Of a stretch of 64,000 nucleotides of DNA, positions 1-10,910 are shown in pieces. A program made the translations under genes and the position numbers. The notes beneath the pieces were generated by a model. That model saw only the letters and a list, made by a program, of their open reading frames with translations, made no database searches and was not told where the DNA came from. Within the stretch, counting starts at the first letter, position 1. Each line of letters opens with the position of its first letter. The stretch comes from Hybos culiciformis. Its lineage: Eukaryota; Arthropoda; Insecta; Diptera; Hybotidae. Where the stretch lies: positions 47,679,525 through 47,743,524 of the forward strand of contig OZ023273.1 of NCBI GenBank assembly GCA_964007475.1, written 5' to 3'.

Positions 1-989
1 TTGATTTGTTTGCATTCTAGCCTATGTATGACGCTTTATTCTTATGTATAACAAAAGTATCCAAAGTATCAACAAATCAAGCACCCTGTATTCTGTATAA
101 TGTTATAATAAATATCTAAAATATAATATAAATAAATTCTTGAGAGAAAGTTCCGATAAAAAAATAAAGTACTCAAATACGTAGTTATAAAATTTATAGT
201 TATTTGAAAAAAATATTACATTTATGTGTGATGTACGCATACAATATATGTACAGTATTATGTGCCATATTTATATAATCTATGTTGAAAACATGCTACC
301 TCGTATATACAAAATAAAAAACATCTTATTCGCAAAATACTATTTTTGTTATCACTATTTTGAGGAATGAGAAAAAAGAAATTAATGATCCAACTTCTTT
401 AAATCAGCAAATCTTGTAACCTTTTAATCAAAAATATGTTCAAAGCTTATTTATACAAAGATATTTTAAGTTTCTATTATAATTTATCATAAAATTTTTT
501 ACTTCATCATACATATTTTTGAAAAAAAAAATTATAATTTGATTAGCATTATTTTACTACAAACATGTAAAGCTTTTTAAGCAAAAATTTATTTAAAAAA
601 AGAGATATGAAAACTAATGGAAATTCATAAAACTTCTGATATATAACTAAATAATATGCATCACTTTTGGTTGTTAAAAGAATCATATTATATAGTTATT
701 ATATTAGGGATAGCCAGTTAAATTAAATTAATTCAATTTTGATTTCGAAACATCAACTGTATTCGTTTGTATAATAAACTAAAGAACTGAAACGTATATT
801 CCTTTTTTAAGGGAATCTAAACAAATATATTTGACTTATTATATTTGAGCTCACGGGTATTATATAGTTTTTAAAATTATTTTGAATTCCAATGATGCAA
901 AATAATTTTTGCATCAAAATAAAAACAGGAAATATTGTTTCCGACAGAAAATTTATAAAAATCATTTGTTTTAATATGTTTCGCAACTC
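1..989. other. AT-rich non-coding sequence, nothing recognised
   Basis: I see no open frame with protein-like composition, no RNA gene signature and no terminal inverted repeats here. It is diffuse A/T-rich sequence with short A and T runs, like most of the left half of the window. Confidence 0.6.
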
Positions 990-1620
990 GATGGGGTGTC
1001 TTAACGCCTAGCGACATAAAGTCAAATGACTTTATGTCACTTTCAAAGTGTAACAAGGTCCATTGGGGTTAAGTTATTTTCACTGGGGTTATGTCGCCTT
1101 TGATATTGGGGCTTTATGTCGAAATATCAAAAATTGTCTTTTATTTGCAGCATTTTCAAAACAATAACCTATTCGGAACACAAAGAAAAATTGTAATTAT
1201 TAAATCTATAATTTTCGGAAACGGAGAAAAAGTATTTATTTTGAATATTTAGTTTCGGAACAAAACCAAAGTTAATAAAAATTGTGGTTTTTTTATAAAT
1301 ATAATTTTTGAGTCTATTAAATATTTATATTCGGGTTAATTTAATAAACTCAAAAACTAAACAATTTTTTTGTTTAACTTTTTGGCTTTTTTCTGAAACT
1401 AAATATGAATATATTCAAAATAAAACTATAGAAATATTTTTTCTATCCTTTACTGAAATTTATATATGTACATATATTTAAGAATTTAGATCTTTCGTTT
1501 TCTATTTTTCTATAAAATATTGTTGGGCCTTAGTCCTTTTGGTCTTAGATTTTATATCACTTTATGAAAGTGACTTAACGCCGATAGACATTATGTCACT
1601 GGCCGTTAAGACAACCCACC
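990..1620. mobile_element. Non-autonomous DNA transposon (MITE), possibly Mutator-like
   Basis: The ends are inverted: the left starts GATGGGGTGTCTTAACG and the reverse complement of the right starts GGTGGGTTGTCTTAACG (15 of 17 match). Weaker pairing continues inward for about 55 bp. Flanking nonamers TCGCAACTC (981-989) and TCATAACTC (1621-1629) match at 7 of 9 positions and look like an aged 9-bp target-site duplication, the size made by Mutator-like elements. A 12-bp-arm perfect palindrome (GACATAAAGTCA / TGACTTTATGTC, 2-base loop, 1013-1038) lies just inside the left end. There is no transposase frame, so the element is non-autonomous. The ends are seen directly; superfamily assignment is inferred from duplication length. 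Confidence 0.75.
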
Positions 1621-1629
1621 TCATAACTC

Positions 1630-2310
1630 AGTCTAAATATATGAATTCTATATGAAAAGAGAAATTTATATTTTTCGAATTGGAAGTCGATGAATTCTAT
1701 TTTTATTTATACCCTGATATACCACAGAGTTTAAAATATTTTCTTTCATAAACAAAAATCGTCTACAATTATCATAGACTCCAAAACCTAAGCACAAACA
1801 AAAATTCTAGGAACTAGTATATTAATTGCTCTTAGGAATAAAAAAAAAATTAGAACAGTATTTCATAAATATGAAATATGGGAAATTTCGATTTAGGATA
1901 TGTATACTTTACTTTTAAGATACCTTGGTCACAATCAGGGGTTAAATGTTTTTCTCAGGTTCTTTCAATACCATCTACCACAGTATCTCCCAATAACATT
2001 TAGTCACATCATACGTAATTTACAAATAAATCGAAATCCCAGTTCGAATACTTCGAAACAATTGGATCTCAACCAATTTTTTTTATCGACATCTATTCTA
2101 CAAGTTTTCAAATATGAAAATTTTAGAGTTATACATTCAAATTTTTTAGGTGTACTAAAATTAATTAAACCTTTAGCTGGCTGAGAGTTTCTAAGTTCCA
2201 AATTCAAAATCGTAGAATCTCAACCTTTAGTCGAGGTGGAAGTGAACGAGATTGCTAAAATTTGGGAAAACGGACCGACATTTAATGAAACACAGTCCGT
2301 TTTATCAATT
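1630..2310. other. Slightly more complex non-coding stretch with overlapping short open frames
   Basis: Base composition is a little less biased here, especially 2170-2300. Short frames are open on both strands (1900-2184 plus, 2004-2207 minus), but I recognise neither and neither has splice or codon evidence. Two overlapping antisense frames of this size are expected by chance. It could be an old transposon fragment. Confidence 0.35.
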
Positions 2311-2662
2311 TTTGAAGTAAAAAAAAAAAATTTAAAAGTTTTATAATTTGAAAATTAGATCGAAAAATTATAAAACTTTTTTTTTTTAACAAAACTAAAT
2401 TTAGATCCACTTACCTTTTAAGAAAAAATTGTATCCAAAATGAATTTTGAAATATCCCAAAAATAATATTTTTTTTAGTTTTTTATTTTTTTATAAATTT
2501 TTATTCTGTTTTAAAAAATTATGTTTTAATTAATTTTATTTTCGCATTCTACAAGGCTTAATTTTTCTTTTCATTTTTTAATCACTTAAGAATTAAAAAT
2601 TTTTTTATTTTTTATTTTTATTGACAAATAAATCCGCCTTGTTCTAATTTACATTATTTTTA

Positions 2663-2695
<33 letters not shown>

Positions 2696-3160
2696 TTCAA
2701 TTACATTTATTTCTTGATGATAATAAAAAATGGTTCTCGTATAAAAATGAAAAAAAAAAACAAAATTTACAATTTTCATAAAAAAAAAGAGAAACAATCT
2801 TTCATGTATTTTTTTTTTTTTCAATTATTTTAATTTTAGTTTTATAAGTTCATTTTAATTTTTTTTTTTTCTTTTTTATTCAGTTTTGATGCTAAAGAAT
2901 TAATAAAAAAAAAATAAATAAGTCAAAAGCAAACAAAATCATTTTATTATTTTCCATCAGAAAATTGATTTTTGATAGTTCAAAAAAACGAAAAAAAAAA
3001 AAAAAAAACGTGTACACAAAACATTATATTTTCTTTATTTTTCATTTGTTTTCTTCTCAACATTTTTTGAACTTTGAAATCAGATAAAAAAAAAAACACA
3101 AAAAAAAAATTGCAAAAAAAAAAAATAAAAATAAAAATAAATATAAGTAGATATACCTAC
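2311..3160. repeat. Homopolymer-dense A/T block
   Basis: There is an unusual density of A and T runs of 8 to 18 bases, many of them alternating, with one (ATT)11 microsatellite inside. No gene or element ends are visible. Such blocks are prone to assembly and sequencing error. Confidence 0.7.
2663..2695. repeat. (ATT)11 microsatellite
   Basis: Eleven uninterrupted ATT units. Simple repeat, likely length-polymorphic. Confidence 0.95.
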
Positions 3161-4979
3161 ATAATAATAGTTAAGTTAGTTGTATAATGATTGAACGTTG
3201 AAGGTATATTGTTACCATAACGTCAACAGAATATAACGTCAATTAACTTTATATCTGCAGAACTGAGTAATAAAGTCAACATACGTTAAGACACTTTGTA
3301 CATAAAGTTAAAATTAAAAAAACTTTAGAATCAATTAACTTTCTTTTTAAAGAAAAAATTACGATTGTACTTCTGGGCCGAGAGATATGGAGATGACGCC
3401 ATTAGGTGCCTGACGATACTTTAGGATACGTAGGCTCAGAATATTTTATATGTCGTTATACCCGTAAATGCCATCTAGTGGTCGATTTTTTTGGAATTTT
3501 CTCGATAATGGTAAATCCTAAGTACTTGGTTTTGTTTTTAAAATGTAGATAATAAATAAAATATATACATATATACAAAAAATCTTTAAGGACTTTGGAA
3601 TTATTGGAATTTATTGCATATTTATAAAACCAAAAATGAAATTATTCCCAAAGTCGAATATTATACAATAGATTTTTAAAAAAAGTTCTTAGAACAAAAT
3701 CATCTTGGAAAAGAAAGAAAATTAACAAAAGTGTTCTTTTAGTGACAATAATAATTGGGTGTTACAAAGCTTGAAGTAATAACACACATTAAAGGGCTAA
3801 AACATCCACTCGCCTGTGGTTGTTATGACCCCCTAAAAAATATTCTGAAAATTTACATAGGCAAATTTGAATAAAAAAATATGAGAAAGAAATTCTACGA
3901 GCAGCATTATTGATAATTTTTGTACAAAATTAAATATTATTTAAAATATTAAACTTTTTGTAACTTTGGATACTATTTATGGGTTTAATCGAAATTTTTT
4001 TTTTTCTTTTATTTTCGAAAAATAAGTATTCAATTAAAAAAAAATAAAATATGAACTCAAAATAAATTTAAATAAAATATCTAAATTTATTTTGTGATAC
4101 ATTTATACGTAACGTAAAATGAATATTGGACAACTTGATAAATATAATGGGATTAAAAATTCAATTTAATTCCGCAATTAAATTTTCTATTTTGTGGTTG
4201 CTGCGTATACTTGAAAGAATTTAAATTGTTGACCCAAAATGTGTACAGTATGTATAATGTATATATTTTTAATATACTTAACATACAGAATGTACGAAAA
4301 AAAATATTTATAATTTCAAAAATAAATACTTAATTCTTGAAAATCCTTATTTTATTTTATTTTTTTCCAATCATTGCTCTAAAATCTTTTCTTTTTTTTT
4401 TTTTTGAAAAGAAACTTAAATTATAATTCTTTTGATGTACATATTTTATATACATATATTTTTTTTATATTTTTCATATAAATAATCCTTTTTCATAGAA
4501 TAATAAACAACCTTTTTTCTTTGCCTTCAATAAAAAAGGATAAATTACCGTTATATTGTATTCTATACACAAAGATCAAACCGTTAATAATCAAAGAACA
4601 ATAACTTTTTCACATAAGTATACCCAATATTATATGTACATACATATATACATTGTACAATTTTATCTCTCCGTATAAATATCAATTTTTTATAAACTTT
4701 TGTTGTTATTTTATTTTTTATTTTTTGCCCATACACATATAACACATATCAGTTTTCCCAATTCTTTGAATGGTATAAATTTTTCATTAAATTACATTAA
4801 ATCTATATGTGTAGGTATATATGTAATATGTATAATGTAATTTTCACTATTCAAAAAGTAAAAAAAAAAAAAAAAAAAAAACAAACAACATACAAAAAAA
4901 ATATATTTTATAAAAATAAAAACAATAATAACACAATTTAAATACTACTATAAAGTTATAATTTTGAATCCTTTTTGCT
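3161..4979. other. Non-coding, with small landmarks only
   Basis: No coding signal. The stretch 3204-3310 carries motifs such as CGTTAAGACAC and ACATAAAGTTA that resemble the ends of the 990-1620 MITE and may be a degraded relative. A slightly GC-richer patch lies at 3360-3490 and includes GCCATCTAGTGG (insulator-like, see findings). A short block near 4190-4250 with TTTTGTGGTTGCTG recurs near 11632-11690. The rest is AT-rich with long A/T runs. Confidence 0.45.
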
Positions 4980-5092
4980 TTTATATCCTTAATATACGTC
5001 CAATCAGTTTGAATTGCCGGCAGTGACTAAATTCAACACGGTAGAAAAATGTATCTTTTTCTATCTGAAAAGTTTTCAAAAATTTATAATAA

Positions 5093-5123
<31 letters not shown>

Positions 5124-5620
5124 CGAAAATAGCAAACCATCATGAAAAGAATTTTTATATACATAAATATATATGTACATACAATAAAAAAGTTATACAC
5201 GTCTGATTGATCATCCTTTTACCCTTCTTGTTTTGGAAAATTGAATATAAATAAAATATGTGTGTATATTATTTATATATTTTTTGGTATCTACATATAT
5301 ATATGAATAAAAAAAACCTAAGCTCTCTTCTGATAATAACTATATAGAATACACATAAATATATACATATTTACAGGTTTACTTTTTTCCACAACATATA
5401 TATACATATAATATAAAACTAACTATGTCTACATATGTCTACTACATAACATGAAATTTATTTTCTGATGCGATGGGCATAATAAAAAAAAAAAAAAAAA
5501 TAGATACAATTTTCCAAAAAAAAAACAAGAAAGTTCATTGAAAATTTGAAAATGATACAAATCTTTCTGAAATTGAAAATTTATTTATTACAAATGACAT
5601 TTTAAGGAAATTTAAAAAAA
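4980..5620 (+). repeat. Non-coding duplicated block, copy 1
   Basis: This block is homologous, in the same orientation, to 10380-10910. Shared landmarks come in the same order: a CAGTGACTAAATTCAA / CAGTAACTGAATTCAA region, a 33-base core at 5196-5228 identical at 32 positions to 10528-10560, a CTCTTCTG motif, AACTATGTCTACA, TTCTGATGCGATG (about 5463-5475), ATACAATTTTCC, and a perfect 27-base match at 5534-5560. Sequence between the landmarks has diverged strongly. No open reading frame is shared, so this is either an old duplication with conserved non-coding islands or two copies of an unknown repeat. Confidence 0.7.
5101..5122. repeat. (AT)11 microsatellite
   Basis: Uninterrupted AT dinucleotide run inside the duplicated block, copy 1. 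The second copy lacks it. Confidence 0.9.
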
Positions 5621-8600
5621 TATATTTAACAAATAAAAAATATATTTTGTATTTAGAGACTATACACTATATATTATTATTAAGCAGTCACATATATCAT
5701 TGGGTTGCATGAAGGATAATGAAGGATTCCTTTGACGAATGTTTTGTGTTTTTGTTTTAATTGTTTTAATTTTAAACTTAAAATTTAATTTTAAATTTTT
5801 TTTTTCGTAATTTGTTTCAATTTAATATTTAAGGAACTCAATACGAGTGTATATCTACTTCTTATGTGCATGACTATTGTATCATATTATATTTAACATT
5901 TTTCAAAAAGGATTTAAAACCAATAAAAGAAAAATTTGAAAATATTTGATTTGAAAAAAATAAAAAAAAAATCTTTTTCAAATAAACTTATTTACTTTAT
6001 TTTTATGCTTATGTTGGTAGATACTATAATACATAAATCAAAAAAAAAAAAAAAAAATTTTAAAATTTTAGTTATACTAAAAAATTTTCGCAATTTGAAA
6101 TTTAGAATTTTCTATACTGCATTATTTGTAAATTTATCTTATATTTATCTAATAAAATATTCTCTGATGGATAGAAAATACAATTAGTTTTTATATATAC
6201 ATACATAATAAGTACATACATAATAATGTCGAATAAAAAAAATTTAATTTCAATCCTTTTATAAAATTTGGAAATATTCTGAAATTCTATTATAATTTTA
6301 TTTCTTATTTTAATTTAAATTTGGAATATATTGTTAAAAATAGCTTAAATAAACCTAAAATAAATTATTGATTATTATTTGGACTGATGTTAAAAAGCTA
6401 CAAATGTAGATTATTAGTGTATTGAAAATTTTGGAAGATAATTGAATTTGATTTGTTCCGTAATTATGGTGGAAATAATATCACTATGGTTTACAATGTA
6501 AAATGTGTGTAGAAATTAAATGATAAAAGTTTAGAAGTAGAAATTAAATGTAAAGATACCTTTTACAACACAATAGGTCACAGACAAATATACCCTAAAA
6601 CGATTTCATGTAAAATACATATTTTTTTCAAATTTTCGTTGTTGGTAAGTATTTTATTTTATACTATCTTAATAAAAACTAAATGATAATATTAAAATCC
6701 AAAATAAAATTTCAAATAATCATAAAACTAAGTTAAAAAATTATTTCACTGAATTATATAATTAATTTAACGCTAAACCAATTAGTTGAAAAATTTAAAG
6801 TTTCTGTATAAGTAATTTTAAGAAATTGCACCTAAAATTAGAAAAACATACTTTTTAAACTTTTTTTTTTAATAACAAACAATGTTCTTAAAATAAACAT
6901 TTAATAATATTATAAGAACCTTAAAATTTCTCAGATTCCATCTTTATCTTTTATTGTGATAACATAACATTACTGATGCCGTTGTTATTATTATATTGCT
7001 AATTTTCATGTACATGTACATAGTTATACAACAAAAATTGCGACATACTGAAAAAAAAAATACAATTCTCTCTTATTTATTCAAAGTAACCAGAATAATT
7101 ATGTAAATATGTAGCAACAGGATATTTTGCCATTTGTAATACCTAAATATTATATTTGGGTATATAAAAAACAACTAAAACCAGTAGGAGTAAAAATTGA
7201 ATTGTGGTAAAAAAAAAAATACATACGAGATACGACATACTTAATATAAAAACAATTTGAAAAACATGAACTGAATAAAAAGAGTAAAAAAAAAAGAAAA
7301 TTCTCACGTGCATTTTATGTGATGAATTATATATTATTATAATTATTATTTTTATGAAAAGGAGAAAATTATTGTCCTTATTTCTTATTGCATTTCCCAA
7401 AAGAAAGCTTTCGTAGAGCGTGTAAAATTTTAATACACTAATACATAAATGACAATTTTTAAGAGAATATTTTCATTTCTCTTATTATGAGCTTGAAATA
7501 AATTTTATTTAAATTAATTTGAACCATAATATTAAAAACTTTCAAATTTGTTACAAATTGGAAAATGCCCCTAATTTTGAATATGAAATTATTTTAAAAA
7601 GGTTTTAAAAAACTGTCAAAATTTAGATAAAACAGGACTATTTCATGAGTGGACATAATTGGCTATAATATTGGAACGTTACGCTTACGACCAAGCCATT
7701 AATAATACTTACATAATACATTCCATATATATACTTCAAAACATCAAAACCAATTTTTTGTATTATTTGTTTAAAATGGAATTAAAATTGGAAAAGTCGC
7801 TGTCAAGACCAAAATGTTTGAAATTTTTGAAAATTGAATAAGTAAAATTTTTATAAACAAAATATATGAAATGGAAATACTCGAAATGGATATAAGAACG
7901 CGAAATTCTCACAAAATCATTTTGGTTTTTTTTTATGTAAATTACCTATAGCCAAAATTTGAATACTTTTTGGATAATAATTATTAATACATTTTCAATT
8001 ATATTATAAAGTAGATTATTTTTTTTAAACAAATATTCAATTAAAATCAACCAAAATATAAGGTGCATAAAATCAAGCATATATTATATAACATATATTA
8101 CAAAAAATTCACGAAACATAAATTAAAAATTTAATATGGTATAAAAATAAATTTTTATTTAAGAATATTAGAAAAACGATGAACAGCGCTTGAAAAGTGC
8201 TTATTTATGTTTTTCTAACAGTCCAGCTCTAATTGTCTCGATTTATGCTTACAATATCTTATGCTAGTTTATAGGTTTCATTAACTTAACTTTAACGATT
8301 ATTGTACAAATAACTTTACCAAGGAAATTTTAAATTCATTTATGAAAATTTACTTGTTGTTTATCGTTAAAAATTTTACCGACAACAATTCATAATATTA
8401 AAATAATAAAGTTATATAATAATGATATAAAATAAAATTATGGCATTGACCAGATATACAAAAATTTCTTACATAAATTTTACATAAAAATATTTATGTT
8501 TATAATTTTTTCATGAACTTTCTTTTATTAATATTATTATTATAATTTATTCTTTAATATATAACTAGTCATTTTTTTTGGCTTAATACAAAAAAAAAAG

Positions 8601-8833
8601 AAAACTCACCAAGTCTGAATTTTATTATATATACTTAATTATTTTTTATTTTTCATCGCCACAGGAAATGTCACAAACCAACCACAAAAAAAAAAATAAT
8701 TATAAAATTAAAAGATAAAAATTTGACACAAATTTTCACCACTTCATTCATTTGTAAATAAAACCTGTATGTTTGTAATGGATATAAATTGTGAAAACCA
8801 TAGTATAACAATTAATGTTATCTTTTTTTACAG
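5621..8833. other. AT-rich non-coding sequence, nothing recognised
   Basis: I looked for exons, RNA genes and inverted repeats and found none I can support. Short open frames (for example 5936-6187 plus and 7143-7400 minus) consist of Lys/Ile/Phe/Asn runs translated from A/T tracts and are not credible genes. Confidence 0.55.
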
Positions 8834-9035
8834 GGAAAATAAAATTAAAAAGCTAAAGGAAATATGTCAAAACAAGAAAAAAGAGACCAAGATTAGACGA
8901 TCAAATCAATATTTAAATTAAATACCCAAAAATCGATGGCGGGATAAATAAAGCTTCGCAAATTATTTCATTGACAGCAAAATTTCAAACTTCTCGGGCA
9001 AGAAGGACTATAGACTCGTATACAGATACAACAAG
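8834..9035 (+). other. Possible non-coding exon (5' UTR or lncRNA)
   Basis: This 202-base stretch is less A/T-biased than its surroundings, particularly in its right half. It is bounded by a strong 3' splice site pattern (pyrimidine run then ACAG at 8830-8833) and a plausible donor (ACAAG then GTATGG, intron starting at 9036). The first ATG opens only an 11-codon frame and all frames contain stops, although the right part (from about 8920) is open in one frame. It could be a UTR exon of a gene outside the window, an lncRNA exon, or chance. Confidence 0.25.
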
Positions 9036-10379
9036 GTATGGTTATAATTTAATTTATCAAATATGTATTTTTGAAAAAATTAAATCCTCGCATTTTAATT
9101 TTTAAATTAAAAGTATTAATTTTAAATTTATACAATTTTATATATCAAAAATTAACTTTTTCAATATGCCAGCAGTTTTTGTTTTATTTTGATAAAGGTC
9201 ATCTGTCTATCTGAGTCGAATTTTAAATGTTAACTTTTAAAAAAAATTTAATTGACTTGTACAATAAAATCCACTTATATAATACAAGCAAGTTGTTAAT
9301 ATAATTTTCAAACTAGAGGATAAAAGTTTTAAACTTTTCCACATCCAAAATACGGTATTTGCAAAAAAAAAATGTTTTCTATTAGGTACTTACTATGTTA
9401 AATTTTCAAAAACTTTCTGTCAATATTCTTGTTAAAAACATATAGTTCTTAAATAAGAAAATTCATAATCAATTAAAAACCCATAATTGAAATTTTCTTA
9501 ATTCCAATGGTAAAAAAAATTTTCTCATTATTAAAAAAAAAATCCTTTTCTCGAAAATGAAAAAAAAAAAGAAAAAACATAATCGCATTATAATCTTGTA
9601 TACAAAACATATAAGTAACTAAATTATATATTATACATAGTGATAGTGAATACGTATAATAAGAATCAATTCGATAATTATTTTTGTGGGAAAATAAATC
9701 TATTTTTTGTTGTATACTTTCATACATAATGGGCACCATGGCATAACATCTACGGGAATAAACTTTTTTGTATTTTTGTATTAAATGTTATAACTACTAA
9801 TTTTACAAATAAGAAAAATAAGATTCAAATTGGTGGTTTTTCTCGAATAGTAATGTTTTCTTTATGCCGCGTTTAGCCCATTCCGCGCATTCTCCGTTCC
9901 CTGAATTTATTTGGGAAACATTTTTTTGTGAATATTATTTTCTAATATAAAATGTAAGTATAATTTTAAGTACACTAATTTAAACTTTCTGGGAGTTTTT
10001 ACGAATAAACCGACATAACGTCTATCAAAAAAAAAAAAAACGTCAGAAAGTATGCAGACCTATTTTCATTTTGAAAATGGCAAAAGATATTCATATTATA
10101 TATAGTAGACATTATGTAGTTTATTTCTATCATAGACATTATTGCGAGTCCCTTGCCTAAATGTATCAATACATAATAATATGTACACGTTTTTTTTTCA
10201 TGAAAATATTAAAATATTATTATATTTAAATTAAAATTAAATTAAAATAGTTTCAATACACTTTTGTACAAATATGTAATTCTAATAATGTAACTTTTTT
10301 TTCTTTACTATTTTTCAAAATCCCAAAAAAAAAAATGTTCAACGTTTTTTTTTTTTTATTATTATGTTCTTTATTATAT
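9036..10379. other. AT-rich non-coding sequence
   Basis: Nothing coding is supported. A small GC-richer patch at 9864-9905 (GCCGCGTTTAGCCC and following) stands out from its surroundings. It may be a transposon scrap but has no recognisable ends. Confidence 0.5.
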
Positions 10380-10910
10380 ATAAAAAACTATCCGTCTACT
10401 CGGTTGAAACTATCGACAGTAACTGAATTCAATATTTTTATCTAACGAAGAAAAAATAAGTTACTTTTCTATTTAAAAGTTAAAAAAAAAAAAAAAACTT
10501 TCAGTTTTGTGTATATGGAAAATTGTGTACACGACTGATTGATCATCCTTTTACCCTTCTATAGGTATTTGAAAATTAAATCTAAAATTCACAACTTTTA
10601 TACATATACACATATATTATATATATTGTATTTATGTATAAACAAACTGTGATGTATCCTCTTCTGTATTATTGTATATACATATTATAGACATTCTATC
10701 TGAGATACATAACTATGTCTACAATATACTGAATTTATCTTCTGATGCGATGAATATAATAAAAAAGAGATACAATTTTCCCAAAATAAAAAAAAAAAAA
10801 AACTAAATAAATAAAAAAAAAAAAAAGGAATTTCATTGAAAATTTGAAAATGATACAAGTTAATTTATGCAAAAATTATATTATAAACGACATATTAGTA
10901 GATTTTCGAA
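10380..10910 (+). repeat. Non-coding duplicated block, copy 2
   Basis: This is the second copy of the block at 4980-5620, same strand, about 5.4 kb downstream. The 33-base core is at 10528-10560 (one mismatch), the TTCTGATGCGATG landmark is near 10740-10752 and the perfect 27-base match is at 10832-10858. Similarity continues weakly to the ACGACATATTAG region near 10890. As in copy 1 there is no credible reading frame. Confidence 0.7.

Noticed and set aside
2004..2207. Minus-strand 67-codon frame overlapping a plus-strand 94-codon frame
   Set aside because: Antisense overlap of two unrecognised frames with no conserved motif or splice context.
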